Shown piece by piece: positions 1-9,353 of a DNA stretch of 64,000 bases. Source of the DNA: Jonesia denitrificans DSM 20603 (lineage in GTDB: Bacteria; Actinomycetota; Actinomycetes; Actinomycetales; Cellulomonadaceae); the NCBI RefSeq assembly GCF_000024065.1, contig NC_013174.1, positions 1,426,001-1,490,000 of the forward strand, in the 5' to 3' direction. The notes under the pieces are model-generated. The model saw nothing but the letters and a program-made list of their open reading frames with translations, made no database searches and was not told the origin of the DNA. Every line of letters starts with the position of its first letter. Position 1 is the first letter of the stretch. Made by a program: the position numbers and the translations under genes.

Positions 1-641
1 TTGTCGAGTAAACGCACGAGTAAGGGGATCGCTCCCCATTCTTCATCCCAGCGTGCAGCTTTCAACCGCGCGGACATTGCCTGCTTGGATATCCCCAATT
101 CGGCTGCAGCATCAGTTTGAGTGCTCCCTCGAGGTGAGCCATCAGGGTAAGTGAGCAAATCCAACGCTTCCCACGCTTTTGCGCTCCGCCCCTGCACAGC
201 AAGCGCGAGTAACCGCAGCAGCGCCTGAACATCTCCCACATGAGCACTCATTGAGTCACTGGTTGGTTGGGCTCCCTTGCCCGACAAACCGCGCACCGAA
301 ACCGGAATTGTTCCCCGCTGCGTCTTTGCATCGTCCACAGCGTCCCGAGCCGCAATAAAAGCTTCACCAGACCCCTCAGAGGACCTGACTGGAAGTGGCT
401 CATCAACAACCCCCAGACCAATCCCGACATACCACCCGCCAGACCTCAAAGCGAGCCGCACTGCCGCCCACAGTGCCCACGGCGATTCAATAACCCCCTG
501 CACTTCGTCGCCGACTGAGCGAGAAAACTCGACCACGGGAGCCCATCTACCCCTCAGGTGCGCACCAAAAAGCTCAAGAAGCTCCGGGACACGATCTCCC
601 ACGACCCGCGAGTTTTCTTGGTCGATTGTCAGGACAAACAT
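1..641 (-). CDS. SatD-like HTH protein (3' end outside window)
   Basis: The reading frame starts at ATG 641 and stays open for 213 codons to the window edge, so the C-terminus is missing. The product begins MFVLTIDQENSRVV. Near its end it has a helix-turn-helix-like stretch, TDAAAELGISKQAMSARLK, around residues 176-194. N-terminal layout and HTH position resemble the SatD family, but this is recognition by eye. No Shine-Dalgarno precedes the ATG. A -10-like GATACT sits 7 bases upstream, so the mRNA may be leaderless. An inverted repeat at 671-690 covers the likely -35 region, which suggests autoregulation. Confidence 0.6.
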   Translation of the reverse strand, partial: MFVLTIDQENSRVVGDRVPELLELFGAHLRGRWAPVVEFSRSVGDEVQGVIESPWALWAAVRLALRSGGWYVGIGLGVVDEPLPVRSSEGSGEAFIAARDAVDDAKTQRGTIPVSVRGLSGKGAQPTSDSMSAHVGDVQALLRLLALAVQGRSAKAWEALDLLTYPDGSPRGSTQTDAAAELGISKQAMSARLKAARWDEEWGAIPLLVRLLD

Positions 642-670
642 ACAGCCAGTATCCCACACCACCTGGGGAA

Positions 671-690
671 GTCAATGTCAAAACATTGAC
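671..690. promoter_or_regulatory. Perfect inverted repeat (operator candidate) and -35 of the SatD-like gene
   Basis: Arms GTCAATGT and ACATTGAC are perfect over 8 bp with a 4-base spacer. Read on the minus strand the site contains TTGACA (676-681), a consensus -35. GATACT at 649-654 is a possible -10, although the 21-base spacing is long. A protein bound here would block the promoter; the HTH product of the gene itself is the obvious candidate, by inference. Confidence 0.5.
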
Positions 691-751
691 ACCGCAGAGT
701 CAACGCTAAGACTGTGACTTTCAACTATTCCAGGAAAACCCCGAACACGCA

Positions 752-1177
752 TCAATCAAGCAGAGCAGACAACGCAAGACGATAAGAATCAAACCCAAAA
801 CCAGCAACAGTCCCCGTCGCCACCGGCCCCACCACCGAATAGTGACGAAACTCCTCACGCGCATACGGGTTCGAAATATGCACCTCAACCAAACGAAGCC
901 CACCCTTAGTCACCATCGCCGCAGCATCACGAACCGCATACGAAAAATGAGTAAACGCAGCAGGATTCAACACAACATCCGCACCAACATCAACAGCCTC
1001 ATGAAGCCAACCAATCAACTCAGCTTCATCATCAGTCTGCCGCACCACCACCTCAGCACGCTCCCCCACCCACGCCGAGCACGACTCCGCCAAATCATTC
1101 AGCGACAACGCACCATACACATCGGGCTCACGAACCCCCAACCGCCCAAGGTTCGGCCCATTCAACACAAAAATCAC
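752..1177 (-). CDS. aroQ: 3-dehydroquinate dehydratase, type II
   Basis: Catalyses dehydration of 3-dehydroquinate to 3-dehydroshikimate, the third step of the shikimate pathway, in the cytoplasm. The N-terminal VLNGPNLGRLG motif, NPAAFTHFSYAVRD (active-site Asn and His region) and VEVHISNPYAREEFRHYS are all present, so the enzyme looks complete at 141 residues. I chose GTG 1177 because the run AGGGGGG lies five bases before it. GTG 1183 is possible but sits directly on that run. The gene follows aroB by a few bases in the operon aroC-aroK-aroB-aroQ. Its coding strand is strongly G/T-rich at third positions. Confidence 0.93.
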   Translation of the reverse strand: MIFVLNGPNLGRLGVREPDVYGALSLNDLAESCSAWVGERAEVVVRQTDDEAELIGWLHEAVDVGADVVLNPAAFTHFSYAVRDAAAMVTKGGLRLVEVHISNPYAREEFRHYSVVGPVATGTVAGFGFDSYRLALSALLD

Positions 1178-1187
1178 TGCCACCCCC

Positions 1188-2330
1188 CTACAACACAACC
1201 GCGCGCGACGGACGAGCCTCAGCACTCACCTCAGCATACGCAGCACTCAACAACAACGGATCAGGCCCCTCCAACCGAGTCGGACGTCCCACATCCTCAA
1301 GAACTACAAAACGCAACAGATCGCCACGAGACTTCTTATCACGACGCATCGCCGCCAAAAGCTGATCCCACCGATCACCGCGATAACTCACCGGCAACCC
1401 AAGCGACACCAAAATAGATCGCATCCGATCCACCACTGCATCATCCAAACGCCCCGCCAACCGCGCCAACTCAGCAGCAAACACCATCCCCACAGACACA
1501 GCAGCCCCATGCCGCCACTGATACCGCTCCACATGCTCAATAGCATGCCCAAACGTATGCCCGTAATTAAGAATCTCCCGCAAGGACGCTTCCTTCAGAT
1601 CCTGCGACACCACACGAGCCTTCACCGCAACAGACCGCTCCACCAACTCCTGAACAACTGAGCCCGCACTCCCCGCAGACCCCGGCCACTCAACAAGCTC
1701 CCCCGCATGCTCCTCAACAAGATCAAGAATCACCGGATCCGCAATAAAACCCGTCTTCACAACCTCAGCAAGCCCAGCAAGAAAATCCCACTTCGGAAGC
1801 GTCTCCAACGCAGCAAGATCACACAACACACCAGACGGAGAATGAAAAGCACCCACCAAGTTCTTCCCCTCAGCAGTATTCACCCCCGTCTTACCACCCA
1901 CAGCCGCATCCACCATCGCCAACAACGTCGTCGGAATATGCACAACCTGAATCCCCCGCAACCACGTCGCCGCAATAAACCCAGCAACATCCGTCGTCGC
2001 ACCCCCACCAAGCGACACAATCGCATCCGAACGCGTAAAATCAGACTGCCCCAAAATCTGCCACGCAAACGCAACAACCTGAATACTCTTCGCCTCTTCA
2101 GCCTCCGGAATCACAGCAAGCAACACCTCATAGCCCTGCGCAACCAAATCCTCACGCACAGCCTCCGCAGACGCCTCCAACGCCCCCGGATGAACCAACA
2201 ACACCTTCCGCACCGAACTCCCCAACAACCCAGGAAGCTCCCCCAACAAATGACGCCCAACAACCACGTCATACCTCCGCTCAGCAGACACCGTAATCCG
2301 CTCAACCCGCCCCGACACCGAAGAACTCAC
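1188..2330 (-). CDS. aroB: 3-dehydroquinate synthase
   Basis: Converts DAHP to 3-dehydroquinate using NAD and a divalent metal, the second shikimate step. The 380-residue product has the NAD-binding [13 protein letters not shown] segment, [21 protein letters not shown], and the metal-ligand regions [18 protein letters not shown] and [10 protein letters not shown]. The start is a GTG that overlaps the aroK stop (GTGA), which implies translational coupling. The whole gene belongs to a block with an extreme excess of G- and T-ending codons. Confidence 0.95.
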   Translation of the reverse strand: MSSSVSGRVERITVSAERRYDVVVGRHLLGELPGLLGSSVRKVLLVHPGALEASAEAVREDLVAQGYEVLLAVIPEAEEAKSIQVVAFAWQILGQSDFTRSDAIVSLGGGATTDVAGFIAATWLRGIQVVHIPTTLLAMVDAAVGGKTGVNTAEGKNLVGAFHSPSGVLCDLAALETLPKWDFLAGLAEVVKTGFIADPVILDLVEEHAGELVEWPGSAGSAGSVVQELVERSVAVKARVVSQDLKEASLREILNYGHTFGHAIEHVERYQWRHGAAVSVGMVFAAELARLAGRLDDAVVDRMRSILVSLGLPVSYRGDRWDQLLAAMRRDKKSRGDLLRFVVLEDVGRPTRLEGPDPLLLSAAYAEVSAEARPSRAVVL

Positions 2331-2872
2331 AACCCACTCGCTTTCACCAAAGAAACAATGTCACCAGCAACCTCACCAGGCGTACGATGATCAGTCACCA
2401 CATGCGCATTCGCCACCCGCTCATACAACGGCCTACGCGTATCCATCAACTTCTTCCACTGCGCTCGCGGGTTACCCAGCAGGAGTGGACGTGCCTGGTT
2501 GAAACCGATGCGAGGTGCAGCAGCCGCCAAGGACACATCAAGGAACACCACTGTTCCTCCTGAGACCGTGTACTCCATGAGGAGTTCTTGTGTTTGTGGG
2601 TCCATGATTGCCCCACCCCCAAGGGCCAAGACACCAGTGTGTTCACGGAGCGCGGTAGCAACCGCCTGCGCCTCAAGTTCCCGGAAATGCTGTTCACCGT
2701 CATCAACAAAAATGTCGGTGATGCTTTTCCCTGCGACACTTTCCACATCAGTGTCCGTGTCACGGACAGGAAGTTCCAGCGCCTCGCCAAGGAGACGCGC
2801 GATCGTTGATTTACCAGCTCCGGGTGGGCCGGTCAGGACAACACGGGGCGCAGTGTGTGAGGCCATCTGCAT
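2327..2872 (-). CDS. aroK: Shikimate kinase
   Basis: Phosphorylates shikimate with ATP. The Walker A motif GPPGAGKST lies near residue 16, followed by RDTDTDVE (Asp residues for Mg and shikimate), the FRELEAQAV region and the GGGA glycine motif. Length (about 181 residues) is normal. ATG 2872 overlaps the aroC stop; GTG 2875 and ATG 2866 are alternatives. Codon choice changes abruptly inside the gene near position 2460: the 5' part is ordinary, while the 3' part is almost free of C- and A-ending codons, like aroB and aroQ after it. Confidence 0.94.
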   Translation of the reverse strand: MQMASHTAPRVVLTGPPGAGKSTIARLLGEALELPVRDTDTDVESVAGKSITDIFVDDGEQHFRELEAQAVATALREHTGVLALGGGAIMDPQTQELLMEYTVSGGTVVFLDVSLAAAAPRIGFNQARPLLLGNPRAQWKKLMDTRRPLYERVANAHVVTDHRTPGEVAGDIVSLVKASGL

Positions 2873-4086
2873 CACCGTTGAAATGGTGGGATTGCGTCCA
2901 GATACGCCTGAGCGTTCCGTCTGGTTTCTGCCACTGAATCCCCACCAAACTTATCCAGCGCTGCACGCGCTAAAGTCAGTGCCACCATCGCTTCAGCAAC
3001 AACCGCAGCAGGCGGCACAGCACACACATCCGACCGCTGATGTTGAGCTGGAGCAACATCACCTGTTGCCGTATCAATCGTGGCAAGAGCTTTCGGAACC
3101 GTGGAAATGGGTTTCATCGCAGCCCGAACACGAATCACCTCACCATTGGACATGCCGCCCTCAATCCCCCCGGCCCGGTTTGTCCGGCGACGAACCCCCT
3201 GCTCACCTGGTTCGATCTCATCGTGCGCCTGAGTACCGCGCCGCGTTGCCGTCAGGAAACCATCCCCCACTTCCACGCCCTTAATCGCCTGGATCCCCAT
3301 CAGAGCGGCAGCAAGTTGGGCATCAAGCCGCAAATCACCTTGAATATACGTGCCAAGCCCGGACGGAACACCATACGCAAGAACTTCTACGACACCACCA
3401 ATGGTGTCACCCGCCTTGTGGCAGTCATCAATCTCCGCAACCATGGCCTTGGCCGTGTCCTGGTGGAAACACCGAACCGGATTCTCATCAAGTGTGGCGA
3501 CATCGTCAGGAGAGGGTAGGTCCGCACCATCAGGGACACTCACCGGACCGATCGCAACCACGTGGGACACCAACCGGACACCCAACGCTTGCTCCAAGAA
3601 CTTTGCAGCCACCGTCCCCAACGCCACCCGGGTTGCTGTTTCCCGCGCAGACGCCCGTTCCAACACCGGACGCGCATCGTCGAACCCGTACTTGCGCATT
3701 CCCACCAAATCGGCGTGCCCAGGACGCGGGCGGGTGATGGGACGGTTGCGGGCAATCTCGCGGACGTCACCTGTACCCGCATCACGAAGCAAACGAGAAG
3801 GATCCACAGGGTCCGCGGACATCACATCCACCCACTTTGGCCATTCCGTGTTGGCGATCTCAATCGCCATGGGGCCGCCCTGACTCACACCATGACGCAA
3901 CCCCGCAAGGACACGGACCTCGTCCTTCTCAAACTTCATGCGGGCGCCACGCCCATACCCCAAGCGTCGGCGCGCCAGTGCATCTTGAATATCGGAGGTC
4001 ACCACCTCCACACCAGCGGGCAACCCCTCAATAACACCCACAAGGGCCTGACCGTGAGACTCACCTGACGTCAACCAACGAAGCAT
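2872..4086 (-). CDS. aroC: Chorismate synthase
   Basis: Converts EPSP to chorismate with reduced FMN, the last shikimate step. The 404-residue protein starts [13 protein letters not shown] (family signature GESHG) and contains [19 protein letters not shown], the [13 protein letters not shown] region, [11 protein letters not shown] and the late IDTATG block. It is the first gene of aroC-aroK-aroB-aroQ; no coding sequence lies between it and the pilus-operon terminator at 4142-4185, so its promoter should be in the roughly 55 bases between. Chorismate made here feeds PabB/PabC, encoded near 55 kb. Confidence 0.95.
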   Translation of the reverse strand: MLRWLTSGESHGQALVGVIEGLPAGVEVVTSDIQDALARRRLGYGRGARMKFEKDEVRVLAGLRHGVSQGGPMAIEIANTEWPKWVDVMSADPVDPSRLLRDAGTGDVREIARNRPITRPRPGHADLVGMRKYGFDDARPVLERASARETATRVALGTVAAKFLEQALGVRLVSHVVAIGPVSVPDGADLPSPDDVATLDENPVRCFHQDTAKAMVAEIDDCHKAGDTIGGVVEVLAYGVPSGLGTYIQGDLRLDAQLAAALMGIQAIKGVEVGDGFLTATRRGTQAHDEIEPGEQGVRRRTNRAGGIEGGMSNGEVIRVRAAMKPISTVPKALATIDTATGDVAPAQHQRSDVCAVPPAAVVAEAMVALTLARAALDKFGGDSVAETRRNAQAYLDAIPPFQR

Positions 4087-4141
4087 GCCGTCATCATCTC
4101 ACTTCACCCCTTAAAGCGCCGTTTTTGACCGTGATACGGAC

Positions 4142-4185
4142 GATGCGGGGGCTGGTTCTTTCGATGAAGAACCAGCCCCCGCATC
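4142..4185 (-). terminator. Terminator of the type IV pilus operon (19-bp perfect stem)
   Basis: Two perfectly complementary 19-base arms (4142-4160 and 4167-4185) enclose a 6-base loop. The hairpin lies just after pilO on the minus strand and before aroC, so it would separate the pilus operon from the aro operon. There is no clear U-tract after the stem; strong stems without U-tracts are common in actinobacterial terminators. Confidence 0.8.
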
Positions 4186-4217
4186 AGGACACTCGTGCAC
4201 TACATAACCCGTCGTCG

Positions 4218-5036
4218 CTACCGTGACGGGGCAAAAATATTGTCCTTCGGTGCTGCTGGGAGTGTTCCTTGAATCTCCTCCGGAACCTCTTCGTCGGCCT
4301 GGATCACGCTTTGATCGTATTCCAGGACATAAGCGAATACGTTGAGGACATAGTTGATGTCCCCCACATCCGCTTTTGGTGCCCCATCACTTTCTGGGGC
4401 TTCAGTTAGTGCTGAAGCTGCGACCGACGGAACGAGAAGGACACGGTCAGAATCCTCCTGCAGTGTTTGGGAGAACTTTAAAATCTCTGCGTAGTCACCC
4501 TGGACCGTGATCGTGAGCGGGATCTGGTAGAAACCTGGGATCTGTGTGGACAACGCACCAGTCCGTGTGGGTTCCGCCCCCGACACGGTCTGCGGGGCGG
4601 AAGAAGTCGACGCGGAACTTTCCACAGTTGTGCTCTCGCCAGTGTCTGACGCCGTTGTGGTGTCTTGTTTCAACTCAGTAAACGGTGTCACCGGAACGAT
4701 TCCACCAGCCGAGGAAATCGAGATGAGAAACACGTTCGAACGATCAACCGAACGTTCGATTTCATCAACAATAGACTGGTAATCCACCGTTGACGGAATA
4801 CGTTCTTCAAGAGCCGCCAACTCAGCGCGGTAGGTGTCAATCTCCGCGAACTGCTGGCGCAATTTCGTGACCCGGGTATTGAGCGTTTCATTCGACATTT
4901 CCACTTGTTCAGCTTCTGCGCGAACGGTGGACGATCCATCGCGCACCGGTGACAGCAACAAAAACCACGTGGCAACAAGAAGGAGAAGAGCAACGACAAT
5001 AGCGCCGCCGATCCAGGTTTTACGAGTCGAGGGCAT
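4218..5036 (-). CDS. pilO: Type IV pilus inner-membrane protein PilO
   Basis: Part of the PilM-PilN-PilO alignment complex that links the pilus motor to the pilus. The 272-residue protein has one transmembrane segment near residues 9-28, a coiled-coil stretch around 35-80, a Ser/Thr-rich linker (about 125-160) and a C-terminal ferredoxin-like PilO domain (IPLTITVQGDYAEILKFSQTL). It overlaps pilN by 17 bases and is the last gene of the operon. Identity rests on the fold outline and on its place after pilM and pilN. Confidence 0.85.
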   Translation of the reverse strand: MPSTRKTWIGGAIVVALLLLVATWFLLLSPVRDGSSTVRAEAEQVEMSNETLNTRVTKLRQQFAEIDTYRAELAALEERIPSTVDYQSIVDEIERSVDRSNVFLISISSAGGIVPVTPFTELKQDTTTASDTGESTTVESSASTSSAPQTVSGAEPTRTGALSTQIPGFYQIPLTITVQGDYAEILKFSQTLQEDSDRVLLVPSVAASALTEAPESDGAPKADVGDINYVLNVFAYVLEYDQSVIQADEEVPEEIQGTLPAAPKDNIFAPSR

Positions 5037-5748
5037 CGTCGTCTACCTCTTTCGTTGCTTCGGGTTCAAAACGCAGTGAATAAATGTCTTCGAGCAAACG
5101 AACTGTGCCAGTGAACTCATAGGTGGTGTCACCGTCTGGAGACTGCAAGTAGCGAGCCTCCGCAAACCGCGCGCCAGTGAAGCCTGGAATAGCGTTCAAC
5201 TCGTTGATCCACGCGACTGTATCCGGCATGGTTTTCAAGTTCACCGAGAAAGTCAACTGTCCGATTCCGGGCCCTTGAAGCTCGTCAATAGGCTGTGGTT
5301 CAGGATCGTTAGGGGTTGCTGCGGTCACAGAAAGTGTTTGGATAATGCCATCATCAGGAACGGTTGCGGCAATCGCACCGAGATAGTCACGCCACAGAAT
5401 CTCTCGGTACATTCCGTCTCTGAGAGCAGATTCAATTTTGGTGATCTGGCTAAGAATACGTGGCACCTCGGCATACTTAACTTCTTCAGCTTTGAGGCGT
5501 GCAGTTTCTTCCAGTGCTTGATCATAACGACGATCTACAGCCGCTTTTTCTACATGCACTGCAACGTAAGACAAGACGAGGACAACAAAGAACCCGATAA
5601 AGGCAGTTCCAATTTTCCTTTTCAGCGCACCAAGCTCACGCTTTTCAACAAACTCTGCCGGGAGAAGGTTCACCTGAGGCAGCATTGCCTGATGGGGGAC
5701 TCCTCCATTGTCAGCTGTAGCCGTTGATTTTTTCTTTTTCGATGTCAT
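5020..5748 (-). CDS. pilN: Type IV pilus assembly protein PilN
   Basis: The cytoplasmic N-terminus carries the PilM-binding motif PQVNLLPAEF, followed by a single membrane span (about residues 47-66), a coiled coil and a periplasm-side-type domain (LTFSVNLKTMPDTVAWINEL). At 242 residues it is slightly longer than proteobacterial PilN. It overlaps pilM by four bases, so the two are probably translated together. The protein would bridge cytoplasmic PilM and membrane PilO. Confidence 0.88.
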   Translation of the reverse strand: MTSKKKKSTATADNGGVPHQAMLPQVNLLPAEFVEKRELGALKRKIGTAFIGFFVVLVLSYVAVHVEKAAVDRRYDQALEETARLKAEEVKYAEVPRILSQITKIESALRDGMYREILWRDYLGAIAATVPDDGIIQTLSVTAATPNDPEPQPIDELQGPGIGQLTFSVNLKTMPDTVAWINELNAIPGFTGARFAEARYLQSPDGDTTYEFTGTVRLLEDIYSLRFEPEATKEVDDDALDS

Positions 5749-6806
5749 TTTGTGTCCCCGTATGCTAATCCAAGAGCAACAGTTGCCACCTGTTCGTTGC
5801 CACGAATAGGACCAAGGTCGACACCCTTTTTGACAGTGACACCGTCAAAAGGATTTCCCATTTGGACAGGGAGACGAACAGCTGATGAAAGATACTGACC
5901 AAAACCATTCAGCAGAGCGCCACCACCGGTGAGGACCACAACGTCAATGGGAGCACCCAGATTTTTCATTCCGTAGTACACGAAGGTAGAACGGACGGAC
6001 TCGATCAGCTGGGACGTCACGTTCATGATCACATCGGCGAGTGGTTGGCGTTCTGGATTTGTTGGGTACCCGACGCCCAGTTCGCGTTTCATACGTTCTG
6101 CGTCCTCAACTGTTGACGACATCGTATGCGCGAGTGCGTCAGTACACTCCTGGCTTCCATGCGGTAACACGCGCACGAACCGCGGTAGCCCACGTTCAGC
6201 AATGACAACATTGGTGATCCGAGCACCCACATCAACAAAAGCTGCAGTGTATTTTTTAAGTTCACCCTGAGTTTGCGCACGTTGGATCGCCAACGGATTG
6301 AGGTCAACCATGAGCGGGCGAACCCCACCGGCTTCCGCGGCCCGCACGTTAGCAGACACCATGTCACGAATAGCAGCAACAAGAAGACCAGACATCCGTC
6401 GGCCCTCTTCAGACTCGAACTCACCGGTTGGAACAAAATCGAAGACCGCATCGCCTGACGCAACCGGAAGGAGGTCCTGCGCTTGGTACGGCAATGATTT
6501 CTTCAACACGTTCATGGGCTGCCAAGCCAAGTCAGCTTCACGCACAATGACGTGCTGGTTTCCTACACCCATCACCACGTCATGGGCGGAGAACTTCCCC
6601 ACTTGCCACAGAGCTTTGACGGCAGATGCAACCTTGTCTGGTTCCACAACAACCCCGTCCTGCATGACGCCTGCAGGTAACGGCAGTTGTGCGTACGCGC
6701 TCAAGGTTGGAGGTGTTGATCCAGGCCCTCCAGAACCAAATTCCAGTTGAGCGGCACGGACAGCGGTTGACCCGATGTCCAAGCCTATTGTCGATGTTCG
6801 CGCCAC
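5745..6806 (-). CDS. pilM: Type IV pilus actin-like ATPase PilM
   Basis: Cytoplasmic actin/FtsA-like protein that binds PilN and couples to the extension motor. The nucleotide-binding motifs IGLDIGSTAVRAAQL (phosphate 1) and VVLTGGGALLNGF (adenosine) are present, and 353 residues is the usual length. The start is GTG 6806, preceded by AGAGGAAAA. It follows pilD after a 91-base gap in which I see no clear signal. Confidence 0.92.
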   Translation of the reverse strand: MARTSTIGLDIGSTAVRAAQLEFGSGGPGSTPPTLSAYAQLPLPAGVMQDGVVVEPDKVASAVKALWQVGKFSAHDVVMGVGNQHVIVREADLAWQPMNVLKKSLPYQAQDLLPVASGDAVFDFVPTGEFESEEGRRMSGLLVAAIRDMVSANVRAAEAGGVRPLMVDLNPLAIQRAQTQGELKKYTAAFVDVGARITNVVIAERGLPRFVRVLPHGSQECTDALAHTMSSTVEDAERMKRELGVGYPTNPERQPLADVIMNVTSQLIESVRSTFVYYGMKNLGAPIDVVVLTGGGALLNGFGQYLSSAVRLPVQMGNPFDGVTVKKGVDLGPIRGNEQVATVALGLAYGDTK

Positions 6807-6897
6807 CGATTTTCCTCTCAGTCACATGCACGAGTGAGTTCATTCATCTATCGGCATGATCAAGAAGTAACTTGACGGCCCGTGAGGTCTCGGTTGA

Positions 6898-7722
6898 CTA
6901 GGTGCCAAAGATGAGCGTGAGGTACCACGCTGAGAGTGGTTCAGTCACAAAGAGTGACAGGTACCAGCCCAGAATCATCCATGGCCCGAAGGGAATGCCT
7001 GATTTCCGTCCCACTCGGCGTAGGACTAGGAGGACAATCGCGTAAAGACCACCAAGGACAAAGGGAAGGAATCCGCCGACAATGAGGTAGCTCCACCCTA
7101 ACCATCCCAACGAAATGCCAAGCAACCCAGCGAGTTTGACGTCACCAAACCCCATCCCACCGATGACGCACAACACAAAATACAGGATGTACAGGATAAG
7201 ACCACCGAGCGCGGCGCGAATGACACTGGTCCATTCCCACCCCATGAGCAACGTGGCGAAGCACACAAGGACTGCAACGACAGGGTATGCAGGTAGCACG
7301 ATCTTGTTCGGTAGTTTGTGAGTGTCGAGGTCGATGAACGCTAACGCCACCCCAACGGCTGTCAGAAACAACAGTGGCAGAAGAATGCCAACTTCTCCCA
7401 CTGGGTCACTATCACTGAGGAATCGGAGCGCCACAAGGGCGAAGAGCACAGATGTGAGAGCTTCGACTAACGCATATCTCGGTGATATGCGTTCTTTACA
7501 GTGTCGGCAGCGTCCTTGAAGGATCAGCCAGGACAGTACTGGTACGTTGTCAAACCACTGAATGCGTGACCCACATGACGGACACGCACTGGGTGGATGA
7601 GCCACTGACTCTCCGCGCGGTACCCGCCAAATCACCACATTCAAGAACGAACCGATGACGAGGCCCACCACCGCAACTAAACCAACGATGAGTGGCCCAC
7701 ACGCCGTATTAACGTCACTCAT
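6898..7722 (-). CDS. pilD: Prepilin peptidase / N-methyltransferase PilD
   Basis: Membrane aspartyl protease that cleaves prepilins after Gly and methylates the new N-terminus. The cytoplasmic cysteine tetrad is intact (CPSC and CRHC). The two catalytic aspartates lie in FIDLDTHKLPNKIV and GMGFGDVKLAG, and there are about seven to eight hydrophobic segments. At 274 residues it has normal size for the full bifunctional form. Its substrates are the four prepilins encoded just upstream. Confidence 0.94.
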   Translation of the reverse strand: MSDVNTACGPLIVGLVAVVGLVIGSFLNVVIWRVPRGESVAHPPSACPSCGSRIQWFDNVPVLSWLILQGRCRHCKERISPRYALVEALTSVLFALVALRFLSDSDPVGEVGILLPLLFLTAVGVALAFIDLDTHKLPNKIVLPAYPVVAVLVCFATLLMGWEWTSVIRAALGGLILYILYFVLCVIGGMGFGDVKLAGLLGISLGWLGWSYLIVGGFLPFVLGGLYAIVLLVLRRVGRKSGIPFGPWMILGWYLSLFVTEPLSAWYLTLIFGT

Positions 7723-7727
7723 GATGG

Positions 7728-9353
7728 TTATGGCTCACGATTCGTGACTTCGTTAAAGTCACCCACAGCAGCGGTGTTTGGATCGTCAGGCACGTTCCAT
7801 TTTTGGTAATCTCCACCGTCACAGGGTTGCACAACGATTGCGCTCCAACCAAACAGTCCGGGAATGTTGGCAACGGACAGACAGCGTCCGTTGCGGTCCT
7901 GGATAGTCCACTCATTGCTATCGCCCGTATTGCCATACCGCGTCCACTGAGTGTTCTGACTCGAGCAATCGGTTGCCCCACTGCTGGTAAGGAAGCGTGG
8001 GAATCGGTGAGCCGAGTAGCTCCCAACGTTTACGCCACTTGGCCGTGTGCCGGCAACGATACCAGCGGAGCTAGGTGTGATAAGGCATCTGTTGGTGCCG
8101 TCGTTCACCCTAATCTTTGTCACTACTGATGTCTGTCCAAGATCGGCATCGGGCTCGGTGTAGAACCATTTGTGGTTCCAGTCGAACGCTCCATTACCAG
8201 TAGGGTCTTGCTTACACGGGTAAGAGATCATGAACGCGTAGCTGATCGTAGCGTTTGTCACGTCAAGGCAACGGCCAAACTCTGCTTGGTTCACAACCTG
8301 TGACGTCGCGTAGGAGGCGTTTCCCTTACCAACCGCCGGTAGGGGCTTTGGTTTCGGATTGCCCGTCGAGGTCGACACAGAAATATAGTCACCGTTGGAT
8401 ACGGTGCCATCGCTGTTCACAATGTAACTGTTGGCACGGTTCGTATTCGCCGCGTTTTGCCCTTGCCACGTGTGTGAACCAATCCATGCAAAACGTTGCC
8501 CATCAGGGTCGGCAGATCCAAGGGTGCACGGCCGGAGAGTCATACGTGTGGGTGTGGATCCAGTAGCACGCCCTGACAAACATAACGGCACACGCCCGTC
8601 GAGGTCAGAGGAACTGAGGTGGATCATGTAATCAGAACGCCAACTCCACAGGTTCCGTTCGTTGGGTTCTTTGCACAGCTCCCCAGTGATTGGCCGAAAC
8701 CGTGCGGTGCTTCCAGCAGATGTTGTTTCAGCAACCAAACAAAATTGGCTGTTCGCGTCAAGGATTTGGCCACCGCTGATTGTTCGCGTCATGAGCGGGA
8801 AGGTGTATGTTGCTTCGATCATGCGGTCCGCAACATTGTCCATGACGACAGCACTAGGATCGAGTCCTTCGGACCGGACCACCGCGTAACGTGGCACTGC
8901 GCGAAGCCCGATCGTTGCTCCCGAGGTGTAACACCGTAGTGCGTTGTCTGCTCGCCATTCTTCGTCGCGCCCGACAGGGTCTTCGGCAAAATAGCTGACA
9001 GACGCTGTGAAGGTCGTCCCTTCTGGGGCACCTTCGACTGGACCGTTGACGTAGCAGGGCAATTGGTGGATGTCACCGACAACATTTCCCGCCGCATCTG
9101 TTGTCGTTGCGTTTCGGATTTGGGAGATTGTCGCTTCGATGCCTGCCTGAGCCGCTGATGACGTACGAATGTTCTTGTTCGTGTACAGAGTTGGCCGAAG
9201 TTCTGAGACAACAAACCCTAAGACAAGAAGCGACAGCATCGTAATGACGATCATCAATAACATGGCGCTCATCAGCGCCATGCCCTCTTCAGGATCACGG
9301 CGAAGACGCCAGCCCAACATATTGAGTTCCCCGTGCTTGTGCGTGCCGTTCAT
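7728..9353 (-). CDS. PilX-type minor pilin with a ricin-type lectin module
   Basis: Numbering is from ATG 9353, which overlaps the stop of the preceding pilin (ATGA). A PilX-like N-terminus (EEGMALMSAMLLMIVITML, residues 22-40) gives a leader and membrane helix, followed by an alpha/beta pilin part to about residue 190. The remaining 330 residues are a repetitive Cys-rich module: repeats begin with C-L pairs at Cys205, 258, 362, 423 and 491, and several end in aromatic motifs such as YQKWNV. This pattern is typical of ricin-B/beta-trefoil lectins. The leader lacks the usual Glu at position +5. A role as pilus-tip glycan-binding adhesin is inferred. Confidence 0.75.
   Translation of the reverse strand: MNGTHKHGELNMLGWRLRRDPEEGMALMSAMLLMIVITMLSLLVLGFVVSELRPTLYTNKNIRTSSAAQAGIEATISQIRNATTTDAAGNVVGDIHQLPCYVNGPVEGAPEGTTFTASVSYFAEDPVGRDEEWRADNALRCYTSGATIGLRAVPRYAVVRSEGLDPSAVVMDNVADRMIEATYTFPLMTRTISGGQILDANSQFCLVAETTSAGSTARFRPITGELCKEPNERNLWSWRSDYMIHLSSSDLDGRVPLCLSGRATGSTPTRMTLRPCTLGSADPDGQRFAWIGSHTWQGQNAANTNRANSYIVNSDGTVSNGDYISVSTSTGNPKPKPLPAVGKGNASYATSQVVNQAEFGRCLDVTNATISYAFMISYPCKQDPTGNGAFDWNHKWFYTEPDADLGQTSVVTKIRVNDGTNRCLITPSSAGIVAGTRPSGVNVGSYSAHRFPRFLTSSGATDCSSQNTQWTRYGNTGDSNEWTIQDRNGRCLSVANIPGLFGWSAIVVQPCDGGDYQKWNVPDDPNTAAVGDFNEVTNREP

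Noticed and set aside
1707-2390. Plus-strand 227-codon open frame rich in Arg/His/Asn
   Set aside because: It lies wholly antisense to aroB and aroK. The lack of stops follows from the skewed codon block; the protein has low complexity.
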